Positions 9,389 through 16,784 of a DNA stretch of 22,762 nucleotides are shown piece after piece. The notes beneath the pieces are model-generated. The model made no database searches and had not been told where the DNA came from. It saw only the letters and a program-made list of their open reading frames with translations. This DNA comes from Cerrena zonata (lineage: Eukaryota; Basidiomycota; Agaricomycetes; Polyporales; Cerrenaceae), in the NCBI GenBank assembly GCA_038087015.1, contig JASBNA010000149.1, positions 1-22,762 of the forward strand, read 5' to 3'. The translations under genes were made by a program, and so were the position numbers. Positions within the stretch are counted from its first letter, which is position 1; each line of letters begins with the position of its first letter.

Positions 9389-9939
9389 TCAATATGAGGA
9401 GTGGATGGTTCTTTTGCAGCTCCTTTTTCTTTCGTTTTGTCAAAACTTTGAGAGGTGGCACTCATGTAAATTGAGCTGGCTTCTTCATGAGTGAAAACCA
9501 TACTATCCATTAACGACTCTTCTCCATAGCCTTCGTCGTCTTCTTCGTCGTCTTCATCTTCTTCTTCTTCGTCTTCTTCATCTTCCTTCTTTGAGTCATC
9601 TTTGGAGTCTTCTTTTTCTGTTGGATCAAACTCTCCTGGATTGACTTCCGGCTTAAGTACTATGACCCTCAAAGGACCCACACTCAAAGACCTGACTCCG
9701 TTTACCGTTTTGAATAATGCTTCATCAACCTGTATGAGCAAGTCGGTAAGTTCTGTTACTATTTTTATATTGAGATTCAACACCTTGATTTGAAGCCTCA
9801 GTAATGCAATTTCAACCGCTCTATTCATTACACCAGTTAATGCAGATGGTTTTGATTTCGTGGAAGATGTAGAATCCGACCTCGAAGACTTGGGCTTCAT
9901 TTTCTTGATTTCATCTTCGGAGTACTCTTCGTCCTCATC
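9298..9939 (-). CDS. ATG2: ATG2 part 2: segment with a long acidic linker
   Basis: This frame opens after a TGA at 9940-9942 and reads through an acidic linker into a conserved Atg2 segment (NRAVEIALLRLQIKVLNLNI), then GPLRVIVLKPEVNPGEFDPT. A run of Asp/Glu encoded by GAA/GAC/GAT repeats (about 9535-9600) follows. The frame is native down to the A8 run at 9389-9382. The tail from there to the stop at 9298 (phenylalanine-rich) is out of frame. It has no start codon of its own that makes biological sense; the ATG at 9898-9900 is internal to Atg2. Confidence 0.82.
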   Translation of the reverse strand, partial: DEDEEYSEDEIKKMKPKSSRSDSTSSTKSKPSALTGVMNRAVEIALLRLQIKVLNLNIKIVTELTDLLIQVDEALFKTVNGVRSLSVGPLRVIVLKPEVNPGEFDPTEKEDSKDDSKKEDEEDEEEEDEDDEEDDEGYGEESLMDSMVFTHEEASSIYMSATSQSFDKTKEKGAAKEPSTPHIEKKPKIFQFFFTLIAYTLNSKDFLPFQTYQ

Positions 9940-10361
9940 TCATCTTCGCTTTCACTATTTATCGTATGGCTTTTCTCATCCAATTCTTCTTTATCAAGCA
10001 TCATCGTATTGGCCAACTCTGCTGTACTTTGGGCCAACAGAAACAGAGGCTGGTTATTCGAATCATCATTCATACTATCGAAGTTGGGAGCGACAACAAG
10101 ATCAATATCAGTCATATCTATATTCACGCCTCCCATAACTCCTCCGTTTAATTCCAAACTACCGACCTTACCATGCCTTAGCGTGTAACCAGGAATCTTA
10201 CCAACTTTATCTGCATCAATGGGAATATCTTTCAAATGTATGTTATTTAGAGAGACCTGTTCAAGGTTAGGCAAGTCTATCTCTGAGAACAATGATAACT
10301 GTTGTAATACATAGAGCAATAGTCTTTTCTGGATATTCTGGGGCATCCATTGTGGACTCAT
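9897..10361 (-). CDS. ATG2: ATG2 part 1: N-terminal chorein segment
   Basis: This part starts at ATG 10359-10361 and runs 154 codons to a TGA at 9897-9899. WMPQNIQKRLLLYVLQQLSL at about residues 5-24 is the highly conserved chorein-like Atg2 N-terminus, which contacts the ER and takes up lipid. GGVMGGVNIDMTDIDLVVAP follows at about 73-92. The native frame probably ends in an acidic linker (SESEDE). The last 14 or so residues before the stop (basic, RTKSTPKMKSRK) look like out-of-frame translation. In the -1 frame the acidic linker continues as DEEYSEDEIKK into part 2. Confidence 0.88.
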   Translation of the reverse strand: MSPQWMPQNIQKRLLLYVLQQLSLFSEIDLPNLEQVSLNNIHLKDIPIDADKVGKIPGYTLRHGKVGSLELNGGVMGGVNIDMTDIDLVVAPNFDSMNDDSNNQPLFLLAQSTAELANTMMLDKEELDEKSHTINSESEDEMRTKSTPKMKSRK

Positions 10362-10654
10362 TTTGTATAACTGTGGACACCGTCCTTTTTCTCTATGTTT
10401 TCCCTCCCTTCAAGAGACTCTTCTTAACAATAGTCTGGTACTATATACAATATAGATGAATTGAGTTCAGATTGAACTATTCGATAAGACACGTTTGCCG
10501 TTGTGACTTAAAAATGCCTGATAACATCTTTTTTTTTAGATATCTACCCTTTTTTTTTTTGATTCTGATTAGATAAACAAAAGGTCTACAGCGATAAATA
10601 AGTGCGAACAGTTTAGTTATCAACTACTTGTGTTTCACTAGTTCATGTACATAC
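10362..10654. promoter_or_regulatory. ATG2 promoter and LAS1 3' region with two T-tracts
   Basis: This 293-bp spacer lies between the LAS1 stop and the ATG2 start. It has T9 (10529-10537) and T11 (10550-10560) tracts, which are typical nucleosome-disfavouring poly(dA:dT) elements. A TATATAG on the minus strand at 10441-10447, about 80 bp upstream of the ATG2 start, is a possible TATA element. I see no RNA gene. Confidence 0.45.
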
Positions 10655-12016
10655 TTAGGGATTGATTCCAAAGGGAGTAGGAATCCAGAAGTCATGTTCC
10701 TCGAATAGGAAATGCTGTTTTTGTTTCGTTGGGGTGGGCTGGAGTTTTTTGGATGGCCCTGAGTTGTCATGAGCCTTCCTTTTTGAAGCATTCAAAATCT
10801 CATCTAGAGAGGGAGGAACGGTGAAGACGGTTGGGTTGTTAGGCGAGGTTTTCGAACTTATGAATGTAAGAATCTTCTCTACTTCATTGTTTCGTGGTTG
10901 ATCTAGTAGTGCTTTTTCTACTATTGGTAAGTATTTCGATTGTATGGAACTGTCTAAGTTTCCAATAGCACGGGTTCTGTTTTCAAGTAGTGCTGAAGAT
11001 CCTTCGGCTAGATCAGATATTAAAAAGGTGATCCAGTCTTCAGATTGAGCTAATTCTCTCTCGTCCCGAAGAGCAAAGCATGTTTCTGTATTTGAGTTGC
11101 TTGTTTGTAGGTTTGAGAAAAGATCGCCTAGTAAGGAATCTTTAAAGCCGGGTCCTAATTCATCTAGAAGCGGTTTATATAATTTGAAAAGTAAAGGGTT
11201 GAATTTCAATTTTTTACTATCATTTAACTTGTCACGGTTATAAATTAGGAAATTTTCAGTCATGAGAATATTTATCAAAGTTTTAGTATTTGACTGAGAA
11301 TAGCCAAGTAAGTAATTTATCGTCTTCCAGTATTTTGAACCAGAATTGCTTGTTTTATCGTGAATTTGATCTAAGTTCTGCTTTCGGATCCTTTTGTATG
11401 CTTTCAAAATCGATATCACCCGATCTCTATTTTGATCTAAGTCTTCCTCGGGTTCAATATCACCGTCGCCGTTTTTCAGATCTGCTCCATTTTTAGCTTC
11501 AATCTCACTCCAATAATTCTCAAATAACCAATCCAACGCTTTATCTGTTGCAAGTCTTAAAACTTCAAGACTCGGTATTTGTTCGTGTGTCCCCATATGC
11601 CGAAGCTCAACAAAAAAGGAAGGAAGCTCTATGTTTCTTGCTAAACTATGCAAGGAGATGGCAAAGTTACCCTGTTGGAGTGGGTCTAATAGCCCATTGA
11701 CAAACCTTATCAATGCCATCGAGTATGATAATTGAAGTAAACTTGCATCGTGCTGCTTGGGAAACTTAGATTTATCAATTGGGTCGGATATCCGTATCGA
11801 TATTAGCAGTGAGGTTATTTCTACTCCGTGTGGTAGTCTTCCCCTTGATGCAAAAGCCTTGACCCTCTGTATGGCTCTGTATCTTTGATCATTTGAACTA
11901 GTGTGATTGTAAAACCAATTTTTCAATTTGATTAAGCTTTTGAGGTCTCTATAAGAAACATTCTTCTGTTGATTTAGACTCTGGTTCCGAACGCCATCGC
12001 CTTCGGGTCTATCCAT
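10655..12016 (-). CDS. LAS1: Las1, ITS2 pre-rRNA endoribonuclease
   Basis: Las1 is the HEPN-family nuclease that cuts ITS2 of the 27S pre-rRNA during 60S subunit maturation, in a complex with the polynucleotide kinase Grc3. The N-terminal HEPN domain (about residues 20-170) carries the family core LSYSMALIRFVNGLLDPLQQ and the catalytic motif R139-x4-H144 in ELRHMGTHE, followed by LEVLRLATDKALDWL. The C-terminus ends DFWIPTPFGINP, the conserved tail that docks on Grc3 in known structures. The length of 453 aa is close to the S. cerevisiae protein (about 500). The ATG at 12014-12016 is the first in frame. Both CTG codons (residues 70 and 180) are in weakly conserved positions. The key residues are present, so the enzyme should be functional. 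Confidence 0.95.
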   Translation of the reverse strand: MDRPEGDGVRNQSLNQQKNVSYRDLKSLIKLKNWFYNHTSSNDQRYRAIQRVKAFASRGRLPHGVEITSLLISIRISDPIDKSKFPKQHDASLLQLSYSMALIRFVNGLLDPLQQGNFAISLHSLARNIELPSFFVELRHMGTHEQIPSLEVLRLATDKALDWLFENYWSEIEAKNGADLKNGDGDIEPEEDLDQNRDRVISILKAYKRIRKQNLDQIHDKTSNSGSKYWKTINYLLGYSQSNTKTLINILMTENFLIYNRDKLNDSKKLKFNPLLFKLYKPLLDELGPGFKDSLLGDLFSNLQTSNSNTETCFALRDERELAQSEDWITFLISDLAEGSSALLENRTRAIGNLDSSIQSKYLPIVEKALLDQPRNNEVEKILTFISSKTSPNNPTVFTVPPSLDEILNASKRKAHDNSGPSKKLQPTPTKQKQHFLFEEHDFWIPTPFGINP

Positions 12017-12057
12017 ATTCCCAAGGGGTTTCGAAAGATACTAAGTCTTCATCTTCG

Positions 12058-12084
12058 TTTTTTTTTTTTTTTTTTTGTTTTTTT
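12058..12084 (-). promoter_or_regulatory. Encoded poly(A) tract (A7-C-A19) just upstream of LAS1
   Basis: The plus strand has T19 at 12058-12076, one G, then T7 to 12084. On the LAS1 strand this is A7-C-A19, ending only 42 bp before the start codon. It could act as a poly(dA:dT) promoter element, or be part of the mRNA leader if transcription starts upstream of it. Confidence 0.6.
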
Positions 12085-12295
12085 AGGTTGCAGAAGTTGA
12101 GATGCGCACACTTTACGTTGCAATCTTTGCAGTAATGGGAAGAAGTCGTTAATGTTTACACGAGTCTATATAGAATAACAAACTAAACAAGAGGTAAATA
12201 GATGTGTTAAGAACTGAAAGGGTACAATATGAAGTGGCAAAACGTATAGGAAAGTAGTAGCGAATCTATCATCGTTAGAAGGAAAAAATCATTGA

Positions 12296-13720
12296 TCAAA
12301 CGTCTAGCAGGAGTAGTAATTGACTTTGTTCATGAGAAAGAACTCTCTTGTGGGAACGTTGAATGGGTTGAGAATGTGATAGTTCTGTAGGGTCGTTAAA
12401 TTCATGTTCATCATCATTGTTGTCATTGGCTTTGGGTCCATTCGGGGCTCCATGTAGGGTGGAATAGCTTTCACCAGAATCAAGATATTCTAAGCTGTGA
12501 GCCAGTAATCTAGTATTAAGAGACTTAGTATTGGTATCATCATGGTAATTGGGGCGATTATAAGGGAATTTCAGGTTTAAGATGAATTCCTCTTCTGATA
12601 AATAAGAATCTTCTTTATTTGAAGTATTACCAAAAGCACCATCCCAGCTGATAAGCACCACCCCGCATAAAACGGCAAAGAGTCCGATAATGACCCAAGC
12701 AAGTTGTTTCAATGACATGATCTTATCAGCTAATAAAGAATTGTAAGCAACGTCATTGATAAGATTGATGAGATTGTATACAAGAAAACATAAAGGATAT
12801 AAGATAGAAGTCAGGATTTGGGCAAGTCCCATATTGAATGCAGTCAACTGGAAACCAATAATCGACAACATGGTCAAGAGAAGGAAGAGTGGGGTGAAAT
12901 TAGTAGACAATTGTTTTAAATCATGACTATTATTCATAATGATTTCAACTATGGTATCAATAAGAGATTTAGCAAAAAGGAAAGTATGGGCAGTTAAGGT
13001 TCCACTAATAAAACCAAAATTCACCCCCTTGATGAATTGATATTTATTGATTAGTTGAATGTTCGACTTAAATTGACGACGAGTCAATTTAAATTTTAAA
13101 TGGTTAATCCTTTGAGTCAAGATCCAATTTATCAAAAGCAAAAATAATATTGTAATGAAGGTTCCAATAAACCAAACTAAAAAGGCCGGTCTGGATAATT
13201 TATTCAAGATAATAACAAATTTTTCATTTGCATCTTTACCAGGAATTTCAACTGGAGTAGTACTACCATTATAAGCAATTATAAAAGCACCAATTGAAAT
13301 TATTGCCGTTCCATAACCCAATTTTTGAGTGAAATTTTCTCCTGGTAATAGCATACAACTAAGAATAGAATTGAAAATAAGACCGATACTTTGTAATGGA
13401 GAGAGAATAATAAGAGGTAAAGTTGTGATTTGGATTAAAGATCCGAGAATATTAGCAATAATAAATAGGAAAAATCCACATAACCACATGTTTCTCTTAT
13501 GATGATGAAGATTTTGATGTTGTTGATAAGTAGGAGTTCCATCCAGTTGTTCATCGGAATTCCCAGTCGTTTCACCGGGTAAAACATGATGATAGTTGAT
13601 AAGATGAGATTTACGTTGAAGAGTAATCCCAAGCGACTGAATAGCAGATGAAACTATTGCAACACAACATCCTAGTATGATGGAAGATGCCGAAGACAAT
13701 CCGGTAGAGTTAATTTGCAT
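12296..13720 (-). CDS. NIPA/DUF803-family membrane protein, putative Mg2+ transporter, 474 aa
   Basis: This is a polytopic membrane protein of the DMT superfamily, NIPA (DUF803) branch; animal members transport Mg2+. The first membrane helix is followed by QSLGITLQRKSH, the form this motif usually takes in fungal members. Further helices include MWLCGFFLFIIANILGSLIQ, a segment with LSPLQSIGLIFNSILSCMLL, and FMGLAQ-like and LYPLCFLVYNLINLI segments; I count about nine in all. A hydrophilic His/Asn/Ser-rich tail of about 100 residues (about 375-474) is longer than in most relatives and probably cytosolic. The frame is open 7 codons further upstream only to a TTG; the ATG at 13718-13720 is the start, with A at -3. 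It is divergent from the Cdc14-like gene across 395 bp. Substrate is inferred from the family only. Confidence 0.8.
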   Translation of the reverse strand: MQINSTGLSSASSIILGCCVAIVSSAIQSLGITLQRKSHLINYHHVLPGETTGNSDEQLDGTPTYQQHQNLHHHKRNMWLCGFFLFIIANILGSLIQITTLPLIILSPLQSIGLIFNSILSCMLLPGENFTQKLGYGTAIISIGAFIIAYNGSTTPVEIPGKDANEKFVIILNKLSRPAFLVWFIGTFITILFLLLINWILTQRINHLKFKLTRRQFKSNIQLINKYQFIKGVNFGFISGTLTAHTFLFAKSLIDTIVEIIMNNSHDLKQLSTNFTPLFLLLTMLSIIGFQLTAFNMGLAQILTSILYPLCFLVYNLINLINDVAYNSLLADKIMSLKQLAWVIIGLFAVLCGVVLISWDGAFGNTSNKEDSYLSEEEFILNLKFPYNRPNYHDDTNTKSLNTRLLAHSLEYLDSGESYSTLHGAPNGPKANDNNDDEHEFNDPTELSHSQPIQRSHKRVLSHEQSQLLLLLDV

Positions 13721-14115
13721 TATTTCAATACCTTGCACCAATAATTACCATGAGTTTGTAATTACTTTATATATCTAGTTATCAAGTCTAGAATCAGCCT
13801 GGTATTCAATGACTAAACACTGGTTGAAACCACAACAAAACTGGCCAAAAAAAAATAAAAAACAGTTCCTTCTGTTCCTGTAAATACTCCCGAGCTATTT
13901 CTGGAAACGTCAACTGATTATTTCCAATTCTTTTCAAGCCAAACTTGTCTAAAGAAGCTGGTTTAAATTGACAGGAGGAAAAGGCTGAGAGGTTGTGTTT
14001 TTTATACCATATTTGGCTGTGTACAGGAAATCCTCTCGTGCTGTTTACTATTTTAGTATAACTTTTCGAGTATGGTTTTCCCAATTACAATAACAAGTCT
14101 TTTATTGGAGACCGG
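13721..14115. other. Divergent promoter region between the NIPA-type gene and the Cdc14-like gene
   Basis: This 395-bp region serves both flanking genes, which point away from each other. It contains a good TATA box for the minus-strand gene (13766-13773), an A-rich run near 13849-13861 and T-rich stretches near 13998-14004. A 92-codon open frame on the minus strand here has no ATG and is rejected. No RNA gene is visible. Confidence 0.55.
13766..13773 (-). promoter_or_regulatory. Candidate TATA box for the NIPA-type gene
   Basis: The minus strand reads TATATAAA followed by G, an exact match to the yeast consensus TATAWAWR, centred about 50 bp upstream of the chosen ATG. That is close for yeast and would give a very short leader. 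The match is clear but its use is inferred. Confidence 0.4.
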
Positions 14116-15057
14116 ATGGATATGAGAGACACTGTGCTTAGCATCATCGACTGCTTGGAGGATGAGTCCACGGCACGGATACGTGTTGGGTTGGACGATC
14201 TTGATGAGCTCTTACAGCAATTAGTCCCGTATATCAGGGCCTGGAGACAGAATCCTAATGGAATAAAACATCCAAAATTGGTTCAGTTCGAGAGTCTTCA
14301 AGATCTGTTTGAGTCGAACATAACAAATGCATTACTTCTGGTTTATAACTACTTGCTTCGTCATTTGGATGACGCGTCAACACCACTTAGGGTTTATTTC
14401 CCCATGATTTTAACTGCCAATCGATTACTCCAAGGTATTTTACTTATCCATCCAAATTCAAGAAATATAATAAGCAGGGCAAAGAACATGAAGTTGATAC
14501 TATCGTTTTTGCAATTGCCCCATGATTCAAGTGGCCAAGAGGATATCTTTAACGAAGAAGATGGCAATCACACTGACGAAGATGATGATCATAATAATAA
14601 AAATAAAGAACGTAATCACAATAGAAAGATAAGTGGCAGCAGTAGTCATAGCAATGGAAACACCAACTCCATCAGTATTGAGGTGTCCATCTCTTTCATA
14701 TCGTTACTAATACACATCTTGCTTAAAAATTTACAGAATTTTAGGGTTTTCGAAGATAATGATGGTTGTGCCATTGTTATTCGAAAACTAGAACTCACCA
14801 CCTCCATCAGCGATACCCAGCCAACAAGCTCGCCTTCTCTGCCCAATAAGATCTTCAATCAACAAGACCTCAACTTTAAAATCATCGAATTCTTAGTCTT
14901 CTATCTCATTGATGAAACTGAAATCTTCCCCCATCAAAATAATACCCACAACAAATTGAAAATTAGGTCCCTCAAGGAAAAAGCAGAGTTCTTTAGACCT
15001 GAATTCCTCGGTATAGACGATCTCATCGAACATTTAAACCATTTGAAGAACTTGTAA
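14116..15057 (+). CDS. Cdc14-like protein of the septation initiation network type (not the phosphatase)
   Basis: The protein resembles S. pombe Cdc14, an all-helical partner of the Sid1 kinase in the septation initiation network. It is unrelated to the S. cerevisiae Cdc14 phosphatase. Landmarks are RIRVGLDDLDELLQQL near residues 20-36, LLQGILLIHPNSRNI near 98-112, NFRVFEDNDGCAIVIRKLEL near 209-228 and LNFKIIEFLVFYLIDETE near 253-270, followed by a KAEFFRPEFLGIDDLIEHL tail. These match that family in order. A low-complexity Asp/Asn/His-rich insert (about residues 145-185) separates the two halves and is specific to this lineage. There is a second ATG two codons after the first; I use the first. 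The stop is followed by AT-rich sequence and an encoded A25 run. Three CTG codons are present. The role in yeast septation or mitotic exit is inferred by homology. Confidence 0.8.
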   Translation: MDMRDTVLSIIDCLEDESTARIRVGLDDLDELLQQLVPYIRAWRQNPNGIKHPKLVQFESLQDLFESNITNALLLVYNYLLRHLDDASTPLRVYFPMILTANRLLQGILLIHPNSRNIISRAKNMKLILSFLQLPHDSSGQEDIFNEEDGNHTDEDDDHNNKNKERNHNRKISGSSSHSNGNTNSISIEVSISFISLLIHILLKNLQNFRVFEDNDGCAIVIRKLELTTSISDTQPTSSPSLPNKIFNQQDLNFKIIEFLVFYLIDETEIFPHQNNTHNKLKIRSLKEKAEFFRPEFLGIDDLIEHLNHLKNL

Positions 15058-15107
15058 TATATCTATTCAATATATAGAGAGAGGCATCCTGTACATAATC
15101 TCGTAGT

Positions 15108-15132
15108 AAAAAAAAAAAAAAAAAAAAAAAAA
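15108..15132 (+). promoter_or_regulatory. Encoded A25 homopolymer between the Cdc14-like gene and MDM10
   Basis: Twenty-five consecutive A residues lie on the coding strand, starting 51 bp after the Cdc14-like stop and ending 120 bp before the MDM10 start. The simplest reading is a long poly(dA:dT) promoter element for MDM10. It could also fall in the MDM10 5' leader or the upstream gene's 3' untranslated region. Run length is likely to be unreliable in sequencing data. Confidence 0.6.
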
Positions 15133-15252
15133 TTAAATAAACAAATACAATTAAAACCAAAGCAAACAGCATCAACTACTTGCCGAATACCCCTTGTTAT
15201 TGGAGCAATTGGATGGTGAGAATCTGGTTGGAATACGCGGGTGACTTTTTAA

Positions 15253-16602
15253 ATGTATACATACATGGAATACCTACAAAAATGTTTTTTCAAATCGACA
15301 AACTGGAACGAAGATAACATTTATTCCAACATAACGGCGACTTCTCAAGCCCTTTTAGAATTCCCCATCCCCAATGGTTGCAAATTGGATATATCTTCGA
15401 AAGCCACCGAGCATCTGGCGTCTTCGTTCACGTTGTCGAACCATCGTATTATCAATGGGTCGCTTGCTTATCTTTACTCGTCGTATCCATTGAAAAATAC
15501 AACTGGGACTAAGGATATCTCGTTGCAAGATGCCATAGCCGGTTTTAGGATCATTGAACCCAGTCCGATTACTTCTTACCAACTGAATATAATCAAGAAC
15601 AATAAGACTCTTTTATATGGAAGAATGTACTTCCCGGGATCGGCGCTAGAAGCAATGATCATCAAGAGATTTTCCGATACAAACCAATTATTGATAAAGT
15701 GCATTAATAACCCAATCTTGGAGAAGAATGGGACCTTGATTGTATATTTACAGAAAAACACTTCGAGATATCTGAGAGAGTTTATTTATTCCACCAATGA
15801 AGCTTTAATGGGATTCCGTTGTTTATATAACTTTGGCATTAATAAAGAGAAGAGTTTTTCATCGAATTCTCCCTTGATTCCAAAATTTGATAACTCGGTC
15901 ATTTCCATTGGTACTGAAATATGGTATGCTGCATTATCAATGAGTCCTGGTTTATCTACTGCTTTACGTTATTCAACTCGTTCAACTTCAACCGGTAAAC
16001 CTTTAACGATGACGTTATCTTGTAATCCAATATTAGGTCACATTTCTTCCACTTACAATGTTAAAACTTCGGTATCGTCAACGTTTAGTTCTAAATATGA
16101 TTTTAACTTCTTTTCGTACGCCAGTAATTTATCCCTTGGGTTTGAACTTTATAACTACTCCAAAATGAAAACTCCTCAATTATTCACTAATCATATACAA
16201 AATCATCATCAGTTCAGCGAATCAGATAAAAACGTTCCAATTCTTCCTTTTAAAGATCAAAGAAATCCTCAAAATGTTATAATAAATCCTATACAAGATT
16301 TGAATGATTATTATTCAATAAATCCAAACTTACTATCAAGATCGGATCTGCGCAAAAATCAGCACTTCAACCAGTTTTCAAATGAGTCTGTCATGACAGC
16401 TTTCCAAAACCTCGTCAATGATAGTGATTTTTCAAGCGTATTAAAAGCTTCTACAAGTCTAAATGATAAAATGGTAAAATTTCTTTGGGAAGGTCGGTGT
16501 AAAGACTTTTTGGTCAGCACAGGGGTCAAAATTAACCTCAACCCTCTAACAAACCACCCTGAAGTCCACCGGTTGGGTATAAACTTCTCCTACGCTTGTT
16601 AA
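15253..16602 (+). CDS. MDM10: Mdm10, mitochondrial outer-membrane beta-barrel of ERMES and SAM
   Basis: Mdm10 anchors the ER-mitochondria encounter structure (with Mmm1, Mdm12 and Mdm34) in the outer membrane, and also works in the SAM complex during assembly of Tom40. The N-terminus ([20 protein letters not shown]) is characteristic of the CTG-clade orthologues. Other family blocks are [75 protein letters not shown] and [20 protein letters not shown]. These are the alternating beta-strands of the porin-like barrel. A loop insert with little conservation occupies about residues 305-375. The length of 449 aa is normal. The ATG at 15253 directly follows an in-frame stop, so no upstream start is possible in this frame. 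Four CTG codons occur, the highest density among the genes I scanned. Confidence 0.96.
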   Translation: MYTYMEYLQKCFFKSTNWNEDNIYSNITATSQALLEFPIPNGCKLDISSKATEHLASSFTLSNHRIINGSLAYLYSSYPLKNTTGTKDISLQDAIAGFRIIEPSPITSYQLNIIKNNKTLLYGRMYFPGSALEAMIIKRFSDTNQLLIKCINNPILEKNGTLIVYLQKNTSRYLREFIYSTNEALMGFRCLYNFGINKEKSFSSNSPLIPKFDNSVISIGTEIWYAALSMSPGLSTALRYSTRSTSTGKPLTMTLSCNPILGHISSTYNVKTSVSSTFSSKYDFNFFSYASNLSLGFELYNYSKMKTPQLFTNHIQNHHQFSESDKNVPILPFKDQRNPQNVIINPIQDLNDYYSINPNLLSRSDLRKNQHFNQFSNESVMTAFQNLVNDSDFSSVLKASTSLNDKMVKFLWEGRCKDFLVSTGVKINLNPLTNHPEVHRLGINFSYAC

Positions 16603-16662
16603 CTCTTCATGAATGAATAATGACATTATATACTACTTTGTAATCCTCCATCCGGGTAATCC

Positions 16663-16676
16663 TTTTTTTTTTTTTT
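16663..16676. promoter_or_regulatory. T14 tract in the MDM10-MRP51 spacer
   Basis: Fourteen consecutive T residues on the plus strand lie 60 bp past the MDM10 stop and about 110 bp before the MRP51 start, within a 182-bp spacer. It is probably a poly(dA:dT) promoter element for MRP51 and may also serve MDM10 3' end formation. Confidence 0.45.
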
Positions 16677-16784
16677 AGAGTGCGCAAAAATTGTACAAAA
16701 CTAACTTTGAAAAAGTTTTGAAAAATTCATAGTATAAGAGTATAATCATTACTAGAGTCTTGAGAGTCAGTGTAAACTTCTGAA

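Larger units (their letters stand above)
4476..10361 (-). pseudogene. ATG2: ATG2 locus, split across three frames by three apparent 1-bp deletions (real loss or sequence error)
   Basis: Atg2 is a rod-shaped bridge protein that moves lipid from the ER to the growing autophagosome membrane with Atg18 and Atg9. The whole gene is present, about 1,960 codons, from an N-terminal chorein segment (starts MSPQWMPQNIQKRLLLYVLQ) to the conserved C-terminal region (IRPLIGTTEALLRAMMGLSN). No single frame spans it. Tracked downwards, the reading frame shifts near 9942-9936, at an A8 run at 9389-9382, and between about 7921 and 7886. Each shift equals one missing base, and homologous sequence continues straight across each point, so these are not introns. 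I saw no GTATGT donor or TACTAAC branch site nearby. The other genes in the window are intact. Either the sequence has three single-base errors here, or this strain has an inactive ATG2. The parts are listed separately. Confidence 0.88.

Noticed and set aside
4476..10361. Introns as the cause of the ATG2 frame changes
   Set aside because: Homologous coding sequence continues across each shift, each change is one base, and I saw no GTATGT donor or TACTAAC branch site around the junctions.
13721..13741. Seven extra in-frame codons upstream of the NIPA-type gene
   Set aside because: It again begins at TTG. The first ATG in frame (13718-13720) gives the normal N-terminus for the family.
13806..14084. 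A 92-codon open frame on the minus strand in the divergent promoter
   Set aside because: It begins at a TTG, contains no Met, resembles nothing known to me and lies between two divergent genes. It is treated as chance.
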